Source of the DNA: Haloferax sulfurifontis ATCC BAA-897 | GTDB taxonomy: Archaea; Halobacteriota; Halobacteria; Halobacteriales; Haloferacaceae | Direction of reading: 5' to 3' | NCBI RefSeq assembly: GCF_000337835.1 | Contig: NZ_AOLM01000025.1 | Coordinates: 1 to 64,000, forward strand | Length of the DNA: 64,000 bases | Shown here: positions 34,732 to 42,808 of the stretch, one piece after another | How positions within the stretch are numbered: position 1 is the stretch's first letter | Layout: the number at the start of each line of letters is the position of its first letter | Translations under genes and position numbers: made by a program | Notes under the pieces: model-generated | Seen by the model: only the letters and a program-made list of their open reading frames with translations | Database searches by the model: none | What the model was told of the DNA's origin: nothing

Positions 34732-35631
34732 TTATTCTTCGAGCAGTTCGACGATGAGGCCCTTCTGGGCGTGCAGGCGGTTCTCCGCCTGGTCCCAGAC
34801 GAGCGAGCGCTCGCCTTCGAGCACGTCGCCGGTAATCTCCTCGCCGCGGTGGGCCGGCAGGCAGTGCATGACCTTCGCGTCGGTCCCCGAGAGCAACTCC
34901 TCGTTGAGCTGGAACCCCTCGAACGCCTGCAGTTTCTCGTGGCGCTGGTCCTCTTGACCCATCGAAATCCACACGTCGGTGTAGACCACGTCCGCGTCCG
35001 AAACGGCTTCTTCGGGGTCGGTCGTAATCGTCGGTGCCGAGCCGAGTTCGTCCGCCTTTTCGAGCACGTCGTCGTCGACGCCGTACGCCGGCGGCGTCGC
35101 CACGGTGAGGTCGATGCCGGCCATCGCACAGCCGAGGACGAACGACTGGCCGACGTTGTTGCCGTCGCCGACCCACGCCGCGGACACCTCGTCGAAGTCG
35201 CCGACGTGCTCGCGGATGGTGAGCAGGTCGGCGAGCGTCTGACAGGGGTGGGCGTCGTCGGTCAGGCCGTTGATGACCGGCACGTCGGAGTGCTCGGCGA
35301 TTTCGAGCAGGTCCTCGTGTTCGAACAGACGGGCCATGATGGCGTCGCCGTAGCGACCCAGCACGCGCGCGGTGTCCGAAAGCGGCTCGCCGTGGCCGAG
35401 CTGGATGTCCTCCGGGCCGAGGAACAGCGCGTGGCCGCCCAGCTCGGTCATCCCCGTCTCGAAGGAGACACGCGTCCGGGTACTCGGCTTCTCGAAGAGC
35501 ATCGCCAGCGTCGCTCGGGTGAGTTGCGTCTCGTCGTCGCCGGATTTGATGTCGGCGGCGTGGGTGAGAACGCGGTCTAACTCCGATGCGCTGATGTCGT
35601 CGATGTCGGTGAAGTGGGTGGTTTCGAGCAT
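34732..35631 (-). CDS. argF: Ornithine carbamoyltransferase
   Basis: 299 residues. Converts ornithine and carbamoyl phosphate to citrulline. Signatures: carbamoyl-phosphate loop KPSTRTRVSFE, HPCQTLADLLT, and the ornithine loop HCLPAHRGEEIT. It is the last gene of the lysW-argX-C-B-D-E-F run and starts 69 nt after the argE stop, so it may also have its own promoter. The clear ATG at 35631 gives MLETTHFTDIDDIS, a normal family N-terminus. Confidence 0.96.
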   Translation of the reverse strand: MLETTHFTDIDDISASELDRVLTHAADIKSGDDETQLTRATLAMLFEKPSTRTRVSFETGMTELGGHALFLGPEDIQLGHGEPLSDTARVLGRYGDAIMARLFEHEDLLEIAEHSDVPVINGLTDDAHPCQTLADLLTIREHVGDFDEVSAAWVGDGNNVGQSFVLGCAMAGIDLTVATPPAYGVDDDVLEKADELGSAPTITTDPEEAVSDADVVYTDVWISMGQEDQRHEKLQAFEGFQLNEELLSGTDAKVMHCLPAHRGEEITGDVLEGERSLVWDQAENRLHAQKGLIVELLEE

Positions 35632-35700
35632 TGTGTCGTGTGTCGTGTCTCCGTGTCGGTTCGTCGTCTCGGTCGTTCGGTCGCCGCCGCTCGGCTCGCC

Positions 35701-36843
35701 TCAGTCGTCAGCGAGGCGCTCGCACACGTCGACGAGCACGTCGATGGCGCTGTCGAACTCGGCGAGGTCGAGGTGTTCGTTCGGGGCGTGGTCGAGGTCC
35801 GAGTCGCCGGGGCCGTAGGTCGCCATCGGGCAGTCCCACGTCCCGGCGAAGATGTTCATGTCGCTGGTTCCGGTCTTGCGGAGGAGCCGGGGCTTCACGC
35901 CGCCGACGTTGCGGATGGCGACGCGGAACGCCCGCGCCACGTCGGTGCGGGGGCTCATCATGACCGGCGGGATGGGTTTGTTCCAGTGGACGCCGCCGCG
36001 GGTGAGTTCGCTCTCCGCGACCTCGCGCACGTCGTCGATGGTGTACCGCGGCGGGACGCGAAACTGCACGTCCACCGTCGCCTCGACCGCGAGGCCGTCG
36101 TCGCTCGGGCCGCCGTCGAAGCGCACCGGCTTGGTCGTCACCGTGTCGAAGACGCCGTCGCGCTCCTCGTCGAAGAAGTCGGCCACGCGGGACCACCACG
36201 CGACCGCGGACTGGATGGCGTTCTCCTCGGGGCGCGAGGAGTGGCCCAGTTCGCTCGTCGAGATGTACGTCCCGGAGAGGAAGCCGCGGTAGCCGAGGGT
36301 GACGCCGTCCCAGCCCGAGGGTTCGCCGTTGACGACCGCGTCGGGCTCCTCGCGGTCCTCCACGAGGTGCCACGCGCCGCGCGAGGAGGTCTCCTCGCCG
36401 ACGACGCCGACGAACGAGACGCCCGTCTCGACGGCCGCCGCGGCCATCGAGCAGAGCGGTCCGGTCGCGTCGACGCTCCCGCGACCCCAGAGGACGCCGT
36501 CTTCTATCTTCACCGGCACGTCGCCGGGGACGGTGTCGATGTGGGAGGTGAGAAGCACCGCGTCGTCGGCCGGCGCGCGGACGTTGCCGATCTCGTCTAT
36601 CCACACCTCGCGGTCGTGCGCCTCGAAGAACGCCTTCAGCACCTCGGCGGCCGCCTCCTCCTCGCCCGACACCGAGGGCGTCGAGACCATGTCGTAGAGG
36701 AGGTGGCGCGCCTCGGCCCACTCGCCTTCGTCGAGGGCGTCGGTCCCGTCGTCGGAGACGGCGCTCGCGTCGGTCTCGGCGTCGGCCGCTCCCGCGTTCT
36801 CCACGTCTGCCTCGTCGTCTTCGCGTTCGATTTCGGCGTTCAT
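35701..36843 (-). CDS. argE: [LysW]-ornithine hydrolase (LysK/ArgE, M20 peptidase family)
   Basis: 380 residues. Cleaves the isopeptide bond between the LysW carrier and ornithine, releasing ornithine. Metal-binding residues are in SHIDTVPGD, GRGSVDATGPL, GVVGEETSSRG (Glu pair) and the late DHAPNEHLDL; GTSDMNIFAG is also typical. The first 45 residues are a strongly acidic, poorly conserved extension before DEGEWAEARHLLYDMVS. The ATG at 36843 overlaps the argD stop (ATGA). Confidence 0.93.
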   Translation of the reverse strand: MNAEIEREDDEADVENAGAADAETDASAVSDDGTDALDEGEWAEARHLLYDMVSTPSVSGEEEAAAEVLKAFFEAHDREVWIDEIGNVRAPADDAVLLTSHIDTVPGDVPVKIEDGVLWGRGSVDATGPLCSMAAAAVETGVSFVGVVGEETSSRGAWHLVEDREEPDAVVNGEPSGWDGVTLGYRGFLSGTYISTSELGHSSRPEENAIQSAVAWWSRVADFFDEERDGVFDTVTTKPVRFDGGPSDDGLAVEATVDVQFRVPPRYTIDDVREVAESELTRGGVHWNKPIPPVMMSPRTDVARAFRVAIRNVGGVKPRLLRKTGTSDMNIFAGTWDCPMATYGPGDSDLDHAPNEHLDLAEFDSAIDVLVDVCERLADD

Positions 36844-37976
36844 GATAACACGTTCGTCATGGCGTCGACCGCGCGGTCGGCGTGTTCCTCCTCGATGACG
36901 AGCGGCGGCAGGAAGCGGACGACCGTCCGGCCCGCCGGGAGCGCGAGCAACTGCTCGGACAGCGCGAGGTGCTTCAGCGTGCGGTTCGCGCCGCGTTTGA
37001 CCTCGACGCCGACCATGAGGCCGTCGCCGCGGACCTCGCGGACCGGCAGGTCGTGCTCCTCGACGGCGGCTTCGAGTTCCGTCGTGAGGTAGTCGCCCAC
37101 CGCGGCCGCGTGGCCCGGCAGGTCTTCCTCGACGATTGTGTCGAGGGTGGCGTTCGCCGCCGCACAGACCACGGGACCGCCGGAGAACGTCGAGCCGTGG
37201 GAGGCCGCGCCGTCGGCAATCCAGTCGGCACACAGCGTCGCGCCGAGCGGGAGACCGTTGGCGATGCCCTTCGCGCTCGTGAGGATGTCGGGGACGACGC
37301 CGGCGTTCTCGCAGGCCCACAGCGACCCGGTGCGACCGATGCCGGTCTGAATCTCGTCGAAGACGAGCGCGGCACCCGCGTCCTCGGTCAGGTCGCGGGC
37401 GGTCTGGAGATATTCCGCCGTCGCGGGGTTGATGCCGCCTTCGCCCTGAATCGGCTCTAAGAACACGGCGGCCGTCTCGTCGTCGACGGCCTCGGCGAGT
37501 TCCGCTTCGTCGCCGTAGCTGACGAACTCCACGCCGCCGGCGACCGGCTCGTAGGGCTTCTTGTACTTCTGTTTCCACGTCAGCGCGAGGCTCCCGAGGG
37601 TGCGACCGTGGAAGGCGCGCTTCGTGGCGACGATTTTCTCGCGGCCGGTCGCCGAGCGGGCGAACTTCATCGCCGCCTCGTTGGCTTCGGTGCCGGAGTT
37701 ACAGAGCCAGACGTTCGAGATGTCGCCGGGCGCGAGCGTCGCCAGCTTCTCGTACAGTTCGGTGCGGACCTCGACGGGGTACGACGCCTGCACGTAGGTC
37801 AGCTTCGCGGCCTGTTCCTGAATCGCGGAGGTGACCGCTGGGTGGGAGTGGCCGAGCGCCGCGACGGCGTAGCTCGCGCCGAAGTCGAGGTACTCGGTGC
37901 CGTCGCCCGAGTAGAGATACGGCCCCTCGCCGGACTCGATGGCGATGGGCTTCTCGTTGAAGACGAAGCCGCTCAT
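36840..37976 (-). CDS. argD: [LysW]-glutamate-semialdehyde (ornithine) aminotransferase
   Basis: 378 residues of the class III PLP aminotransferases. The Schiff-base lysine is in LTSAKGIANGLPLGA, the PLP phosphate region is NSGTEANEAAMKFAR, and FDEIQTGIGRTGSLW binds the ring. In this operon it aminates the LysW-bound glutamate semialdehyde to LysW-ornithine. Start overlaps the argB stop by four bases; stop overlaps argE. Confidence 0.94.
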   Translation of the reverse strand: MSGFVFNEKPIAIESGEGPYLYSGDGTEYLDFGASYAVAALGHSHPAVTSAIQEQAAKLTYVQASYPVEVRTELYEKLATLAPGDISNVWLCNSGTEANEAAMKFARSATGREKIVATKRAFHGRTLGSLALTWKQKYKKPYEPVAGGVEFVSYGDEAELAEAVDDETAAVFLEPIQGEGGINPATAEYLQTARDLTEDAGAALVFDEIQTGIGRTGSLWACENAGVVPDILTSAKGIANGLPLGATLCADWIADGAASHGSTFSGGPVVCAAANATLDTIVEEDLPGHAAAVGDYLTTELEAAVEEHDLPVREVRGDGLMVGVEVKRGANRTLKHLALSEQLLALPAGRTVVRFLPPLVIEEEHADRAVDAMTNVLS

Positions 37977-38905
37977 TGTTCGGCCCCCTCGGCTTCGACC
38001 AGCGCGCCGGGCGTCACGTGCGTGCCGCCGCCGTTGAGCGCCGTCACGATGGGGTCGTTGAGGTTCGCGTCGGAGACGACGACCTCGGCGGCCCCGCCGT
38101 CGAGCGCCTCCTTCGCGGCCATGACCTTCTTGGTCATGAACCCCTCAGCGGCCGATTCGAGCGCCGAGAACCCCTCGGGCGTGTCGGCCGTCTCGATGAG
38201 CGTGGACTCGTCGTCGGGGTCGGCGTAGACGCCTTTCACGTCGGTGAGGACGACGAGTTTCGCGCCGAGCGCGCCCGCGACCGCGGCGGCGGCGCGGTCG
38301 GCGTCGGCGTTGACCGGCACGCCGTCGTCGGCGAGCATCGGAACGGTCACGATGGGCGTGTAGCCGCCGTCGAGGAGCGTTTCGAGGAGCGTCGCGTTCA
38401 CCGAGGTAATCTTCCCGGAGTGGTCGCCGCGCTTGATCTTCTTCTTGCCGTCTTCGACGACGCGGACGGCCGACTTGCGCGGCCCGGTCAGGAGGCCGCC
38501 GTCGACGCCCGAGAGGCCGAGCGCGTCGACGCCCGCCTCGCGGAACAGCGCGGTCAGGTCCGTGTTGAGCTTTCCGGGCATCACCATCGAGAAGACCTCC
38601 ATGGTGCGCTCGTCGGTGAAGCGGCCGGAGACGCCCGAGGGCGACTCGACGTAGGTCGGCTCCTCGCCGAGTTCTTCGAGCGTCTCGTCGACGGCGGTCG
38701 AGCCGCCGTGGACGACGACCACGTCGGTGCCGTTGGCGACGAGGTGGGCCACGTCGGAGACGGCTCCCTTCGGGTCGACGGCCTTCGCGCCGCCGATTTT
38801 GACGACGACCGGCGGCTCCTTGCCGCCATCGGTGAGTAGATTCGCTTCGTTGTCGACGAGCTGTTCGTGTGCCGCGAGCAGTTCCTCGCGTGTGTATCCT
38901 GTCAT
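37973..38905 (-). CDS. argB: [LysW]-glutamate kinase
   Basis: 310 residues, amino-acid-kinase family. VVKIGGAKAVDPKG forms the ATP phosphate site, VVVHGGSTAVDETLEEL binds substrate, and VVLTDVKGVYADPDD closes it. In LysW-dependent synthesis it phosphorylates the gamma-carboxylate of carrier-bound glutamate. The insertion KKKIKRGDHSGKI after the kinase core is characteristic of the LysZ branch rather than bacterial ArgB. It lies 57 nt after the argC stop. Confidence 0.92.
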   Translation of the reverse strand: MTGYTREELLAAHEQLVDNEANLLTDGGKEPPVVVKIGGAKAVDPKGAVSDVAHLVANGTDVVVVHGGSTAVDETLEELGEEPTYVESPSGVSGRFTDERTMEVFSMVMPGKLNTDLTALFREAGVDALGLSGVDGGLLTGPRKSAVRVVEDGKKKIKRGDHSGKITSVNATLLETLLDGGYTPIVTVPMLADDGVPVNADADRAAAAVAGALGAKLVVLTDVKGVYADPDDESTLIETADTPEGFSALESAAEGFMTKKVMAAKEALDGGAAEVVVSDANLNDPIVTALNGGGTHVTPGALVEAEGAEQ

Positions 38906-38962
38906 AGTCGAAATGGTGCGTAAATCGTGTGTCGGGGGCGAGTCCGTTCGGGGGCGGTGCGG

Positions 38963-40006
38963 TCAGGGCGAGCCGATGGGGTGGAAGCCGGTGAAGTCGA
39001 GTCCGGCAGTCTCCTCCAGCCCAAGCGCGATGTTGGCGGCGTGGACCGCCTGCCCCGCGGAGCCTTTCATCATGTTGTCGATGGCCGAGAAGACGACGAG
39101 TCGTCGGTTTCCGGGGTCGATTTCGAAGCCGACCTCGCCGAAGTTCGTCCCGGCGACCGACTTCGGTTCCGGGTAGCGGTAGACGCCGCCGCCGCCGGCG
39201 ACGGTGCGCATGAACGGTTCGTCGCCGTAGGAGCCGCGGAACGCTTTCCACATGTCGCCCTTCGAGACGGGGCCGTCGGGGAAGACGTGACAGGTCGCCG
39301 CCGCGCCGCGAACCATGTCGACCGCGTGGACGGTAAACGAGACCGAGAGGCCGAGGTACTCCTCGATTTCGGCCTCGTGGCGGTGGCCGGTCGGCGCGTA
39401 GGGCCGGACGATGCCCGAGCGCTCGGCGTGCGACGACGCCTTGCTCGCGCCCGCGCCGCCCTCCGACGAGCCGACTTTCACGTCCACGACGACCTGCTCG
39501 TCGCCGGAGAGGATGCCGGCGTCGAAAAGCGGCTTGAGGCCGAGAATCGTCGCGGTCGCGTTACAGCCGCCCGCGGCGATGAGGTCCGCGCCGGGGAGGT
39601 TCTCGCGGTTAAGTTCGGGGAGCGCGTACTCCGACTGTTCGAGGTATTCGGGGCAGACGTGGCCGTCGTACCACTCGTCGTACTGCGCCGCCTCCGAGAG
39701 GCGGAAGTCAGCGGAGAGGTCGACGACGGTGTCCGCCGCGTCCTGAAAGGCGTCGATGTGCTCCATCGAGACGCCGTGGGGCGTCGCCGTGAACAGCACG
39801 TCGACCGATTCGAGGTCCTCCGGCGAGGTGAAACGGAGGTCGAGGTGACGAAGGTTCGGGTGGACGTGACCGACGGTCTTGCGCTCGTAAGAGCGGCTCG
39901 TGGCCTGTTCGACGTCGAAGTTCGGGTGGCCGTCGAGCAGGCGGAGCAGTTCGCCGCCGGTGAAGCCGGAGCCGCCGACGACGCCCGCGGTGAGCCGGTC
40001 GCTCAC
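38963..40006 (-). CDS. argC: [LysW]-glutamyl-phosphate reductase
   Basis: 347 residues. Reduces carrier-bound glutamyl phosphate to the semialdehyde with NADPH. GVVGGSGFTGGELLRLLDGHP is the nucleotide-binding start; the catalytic cysteine is in AAGGCNATATILGL; SEGGAGASKASSHAERS and the later HRHEAEIEEYLG are family features. Start overlaps the argX stop (ATGA) so the two are coupled. Confidence 0.94.
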   Translation of the reverse strand: MSDRLTAGVVGGSGFTGGELLRLLDGHPNFDVEQATSRSYERKTVGHVHPNLRHLDLRFTSPEDLESVDVLFTATPHGVSMEHIDAFQDAADTVVDLSADFRLSEAAQYDEWYDGHVCPEYLEQSEYALPELNRENLPGADLIAAGGCNATATILGLKPLFDAGILSGDEQVVVDVKVGSSEGGAGASKASSHAERSGIVRPYAPTGHRHEAEIEEYLGLSVSFTVHAVDMVRGAAATCHVFPDGPVSKGDMWKAFRGSYGDEPFMRTVAGGGGVYRYPEPKSVAGTNFGEVGFEIDPGNRRLVVFSAIDNMMKGSAGQAVHAANIALGLEETAGLDFTGFHPIGSP

Positions 40007-40878
40007 GCCGAGACCTCCGCCAGCGACTGCTCGCCGTCGACCTTGGCTTCGAGCCAGTCGACGACCGTCGCGGGAACGTCCGTCTCGACGGCGTCGTTGA
40101 GCGCCTTGAACTCGACGGTGTGGTTGACCTCGTGGACGGTGTAGTCGTCTCCCGTCTCCATGAGGTCGACGCCGAGTAAGCCGCCGCCGACCGCGTCGGA
40201 CGCCTGCTTGACGAGTTCCTTCGCGCGGTCGTCGAGTTCGAACTCGTCGACGCTCGCGCCCTTCGCGGCGTTCGTGAGCCAGTGGTCCGACGAGCGGACC
40301 ATCGCGGCCACGGGTTCGCCGTCGACGGCGAGCACGCGGATGTCGCGGCCCGGTTTCTCGACGAACTCCTGGATGTAGAACACCTTGTGCTCGTAGTTAC
40401 CGAGCGTCGACTTGTGTTCGAGGATGGCCTCGGCGGCCGACTCGGAGTCGATTTTCGCCATCAGGCGACCCCACGAGCCGACGACCGGCTTGAGGACGCA
40501 GGGGTAGCCGAACTCCTCGACGATTTCCATCGCCGATTCGACCGTGAACGCCACTTTCGTGTTCGGCGTGGGCACGCCCGCGTCCGCGAGCGCGAGGCTG
40601 TTTTTCGCCTTGTCGGCGCAGATGTCGGCGGTCTCGTGGGAGTTGACGACCGGGATTCCGTACGACTGCAGGAAGCGCGTGATGTAGATGCTCCTGCTCG
40701 TCGCCAGACAGCGGTCGACCACCACGTCGAGTCCGTCGAACGATTCCGGCGGCTCCGTGAGGTCGAACTGCTCTTTCCGAACGTCTATCTTCGTCACCTC
40801 GTGGCCGCGGTCGCGAAGCTCGTTGAGCAGGAGCTTCTCGTCGCGGCGAATCCGGGAATAGAGCAGTCCAACGTGCAA
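40003..40878 (-). CDS. argX: Glutamate-LysW ligase (ATP-grasp)
   Basis: 291 residues of the LysX/ArgX ATP-grasp group. Attaches glutamate through its amino group to the C-terminal glutamate of LysW, protecting it during arginine synthesis. ATP-grasp landmarks: FGYPCVLKPVVGSWGRLMAKI, IQEFVEKPGRDIRVLAVDGE, and the metal site in EVNHTVEFK. The start is a TTG at 40878, one base after the lysW stop; it aligns exactly with the family N-terminus (HVGLLYSRIRRDEK), and no ATG or GTG is near. Confidence 0.93.
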   Translation of the reverse strand: MHVGLLYSRIRRDEKLLLNELRDRGHEVTKIDVRKEQFDLTEPPESFDGLDVVVDRCLATSRSIYITRFLQSYGIPVVNSHETADICADKAKNSLALADAGVPTPNTKVAFTVESAMEIVEEFGYPCVLKPVVGSWGRLMAKIDSESAAEAILEHKSTLGNYEHKVFYIQEFVEKPGRDIRVLAVDGEPVAAMVRSSDHWLTNAAKGASVDEFELDDRAKELVKQASDAVGGGLLGVDLMETGDDYTVHEVNHTVEFKALNDAVETDVPATVVDWLEAKVDGEQSLAEVSA

Positions 40879-40879
40879 T

Positions 40880-41059
40880 TTACTCTCCCCAGTCCTCTTC
40901 GAGCTCGGGCGCTTCTTCGAGTGTCACGGGGTCGAGGGAGACGACTTCCAGCTCTGCGCCCGTGGCGGGGCTGTCGATGATTTCGCCGACTTCGACGTCG
41001 GACGGCAGTTCGATTTCCTCTCCGCTCAGCGGGTCTTCCGCGGTGATGGTGTCGCTCAT
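40880..41059 (-). CDS. lysW: LysW/ArgW amino-group carrier protein, cysteine-free
   Basis: 59 residues. The C-terminal part, TGAELEVVSLDPVTLEEAP then ELEEDWGE, is the diagnostic EDWGE tail whose last glutamate carries the growing amino acid. In characterised LysW (Thermus, Sulfolobus) two CPxCG knuckles bind zinc. Here both are gone: the first becomes AEDPLSGEE and the second SPATGAE, with no cysteine anywhere in the protein. The gene directly precedes argX, the ligase that charges it, and its ATG follows a perfect TATTAAA box by 27 nt. It was too short to stand out as an ORF. Confidence 0.93.
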   Translation of the reverse strand: MSDTITAEDPLSGEEIELPSDVEVGEIIDSPATGAELEVVSLDPVTLEEAPELEEDWGE

Positions 41060-41085
41060 TACATCCGTGGCTGGTCGACGGACGG

Positions 41086-41092
41086 TATTAAA
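41086..41092 (-). promoter_or_regulatory. TATA box of the lysW-argXCBDEF operon
   Basis: TTTAATA on the minus strand, 27 nt before the lysW ATG; the transcript would begin within a few bases of the start codon. Confidence 0.65.
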
Positions 41093-41340
41093 GGCGTCGA
41101 AAATTACGCGTGGAAAATTAACGCAAAGAAGTCTCTAACGGGTGTTATCTGTCGAATCGGCCGAACGTACGGGCCGGCCGAACGACGCGTCGAGCTTGGG
41201 TGCCACGCTCACTCGACGCCGGAGACGGGACCGGTCGTCGGACCGGTCGACCCGTCCCCCGCGTCGGGCGTGGTGGTCGTCGTCGCGGCGCGGTCGCTCG
41301 CGGTCGTCGAAGCAGGCCCGCGGGCGTCGCGCGTCCGGAC
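41093..41340. other. Gap between argH and the lysW promoter
   Basis: About 250 nt. An AT-rich zone (41098-41150, GAAAATTACGCG and GGAAAATTAACGC) borders the promoter and could hold operator sequences; the rest is GC-rich with several short inverted repeats (CGGGCCGGCCG near 41170; GACCGGTCGTCGGACCGGTC at 41229-41248). A 67-codon arginine-rich minus-strand frame overlaps the argH stop but has no promoter or family resemblance. Confidence 0.4.
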
Positions 41341-42807
41341 TCAGACATAGCTCGAAACCTCCTCGTCGAGGCCCTCGGCGGCCGCCGCGAGCGAGTCGCG
41401 GGCGTCGGCGACGGCGGCGGCGTCGTCCGAGAGCTCGTCGCGGGCCGTCGAGAGCGTCGCCTCCACGGCGGCGGGCGCGGGCCCGCCGACCGAATCGCGA
41501 CTCGCCACGCTCTCGGTCGGGTCGAGCGCGGCTTCGACGGCCTCGGCTGTCACGTGCGTAAAGAGTGACTCACCTAATACGTCCGTAGCGACGGCGTCAA
41601 GTGTTGCCACGTCGGGCGTTCCCTCCGAGCGGGCGGCCGCCTCCGCGACGACCTCGTGGGCCGTGCGGAACGGGAGGCCGGCCATCGCCAGCAGGTCCGC
41701 CACGCCGGTCGCGGTCGAGAAACCGTCGCCGGCGGCCGCGGCGAGTTCGCCTTCGGGCCACGTCGCCGACCCGACCGCGCCGGCGGCCACCGCGGCCGCC
41801 TCGGCCACGTCGTCGACGGTGCGGAACGCGTGTTTGTGGGCGCGCTGGAGGTCGCGGTTGTACGCGCGCGGCAGTCCCTTCAGCGTCGTCAGGAGGCCGG
41901 TGAGTTCCCCGACCGCGTCGCCCGCGACGGCGCGGACGAGCTCCATCGTGTCGGGGTTCTTCTTCTGCGGCATGATGGAGGAGGTCGACGAGTAGTCGTC
42001 CGACAGCTCGACGAGGCCCTTGTTCGAGAATATCACGAGGTCCTCGGCGAGACCGGAGAGCGTGACCGCGTGGGTCGTGAGCGCCGACAGCGTCTCCGCG
42101 AGGAAGTCGCGGGTCGCCGAGGCGTCCATCGAGTTCTCCATCACGCGGTCGAAGCCGAGCAGGTCGGCCACGAGTTCGCGGTTCACGTCGAAGGGCGTGC
42201 CCGCGAACGCCGCCGACCCGAGCGGCGACTGGTTGATGCGCTCGTACGCGCACATGAGGCGGGCGCAGTCGCGGGCGACCGCCCGCTCGTACGAACACAG
42301 GAAGTGCGCGACCGTCGTCGGTTGCGCGGGCTGGAGGTGCGTGTAGCCGGGCATCACCGTCTCGGTGTGTTCGGCGGCCGTCTCGAGTAACGACTCGCGC
42401 AGGGCGAGCGCGGCGTCGAGGGCCGAAAGCACGTCCTCGCGCAGGCGGTAGCGGATGCAGGTCGCCACCTCGTCGTTGCGCGAGCGGGCGGTGTGCATCT
42501 TCCCGCCGTCGGGGCCGACGATGTCGATGACGGCGGCCTCGATGGCCTCGTGGACGTCTTCGCCGCCCGAAAGCGCGTCGTGGCCCGCGGCCTCGACCTC
42601 GTCCAGCGCGGCGAGAATCTCGCTCGCGACCTCTGCCTCGATGATGTCTTGGGCCGCGAGCATCACGACGTGCGCCCGGTCGACGGCGAGGTCGGCCTCG
42701 AAGATGCGTTCGTCGGCCGCGAGGCTCGACATGAACCCGCGGGCGGGGCCGCCGCTGAAGCGGTCCCGACGGATGACGCCCTCGGAGTCGCCGTCCTCGC
42801 CTGCCAT
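41341..42807 (-). CDS. argH: Argininosuccinate lyase
   Basis: 488 residues. Splits argininosuccinate to arginine and fumarate. The superfamily signature is STSSIMPQKKNPDTMEL, and TVMPGYTHLQPAQPTTVAHFL plus RSRNDEVATCIRYRLRED are the other active-site segments. One base separates it from the argG stop, so both are one transcriptional unit. The C-terminal region after residue 400 is Ala-rich and more acidic than in non-halophilic enzymes. Confidence 0.95.
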   Translation of the reverse strand: MAGEDGDSEGVIRRDRFSGGPARGFMSSLAADERIFEADLAVDRAHVVMLAAQDIIEAEVASEILAALDEVEAAGHDALSGGEDVHEAIEAAVIDIVGPDGGKMHTARSRNDEVATCIRYRLREDVLSALDAALALRESLLETAAEHTETVMPGYTHLQPAQPTTVAHFLCSYERAVARDCARLMCAYERINQSPLGSAAFAGTPFDVNRELVADLLGFDRVMENSMDASATRDFLAETLSALTTHAVTLSGLAEDLVIFSNKGLVELSDDYSSTSSIMPQKKNPDTMELVRAVAGDAVGELTGLLTTLKGLPRAYNRDLQRAHKHAFRTVDDVAEAAAVAAGAVGSATWPEGELAAAAGDGFSTATGVADLLAMAGLPFRTAHEVVAEAAARSEGTPDVATLDAVATDVLGESLFTHVTAEAVEAALDPTESVASRDSVGGPAPAAVEATLSTARDELSDDAAAVADARDSLAAAAEGLDEEVSSYV

Positions 42808-42808
42808 C

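Noticed and set aside
41145-41348. 67-codon arginine-rich minus-strand frame overlapping the argH stop
   Set aside because: It has no promoter or ribosome-binding site, no family resemblance, and the arginine/proline bias typical of off-frame reading of GC-rich DNA. Its position in an arginine operon is tempting but not enough.
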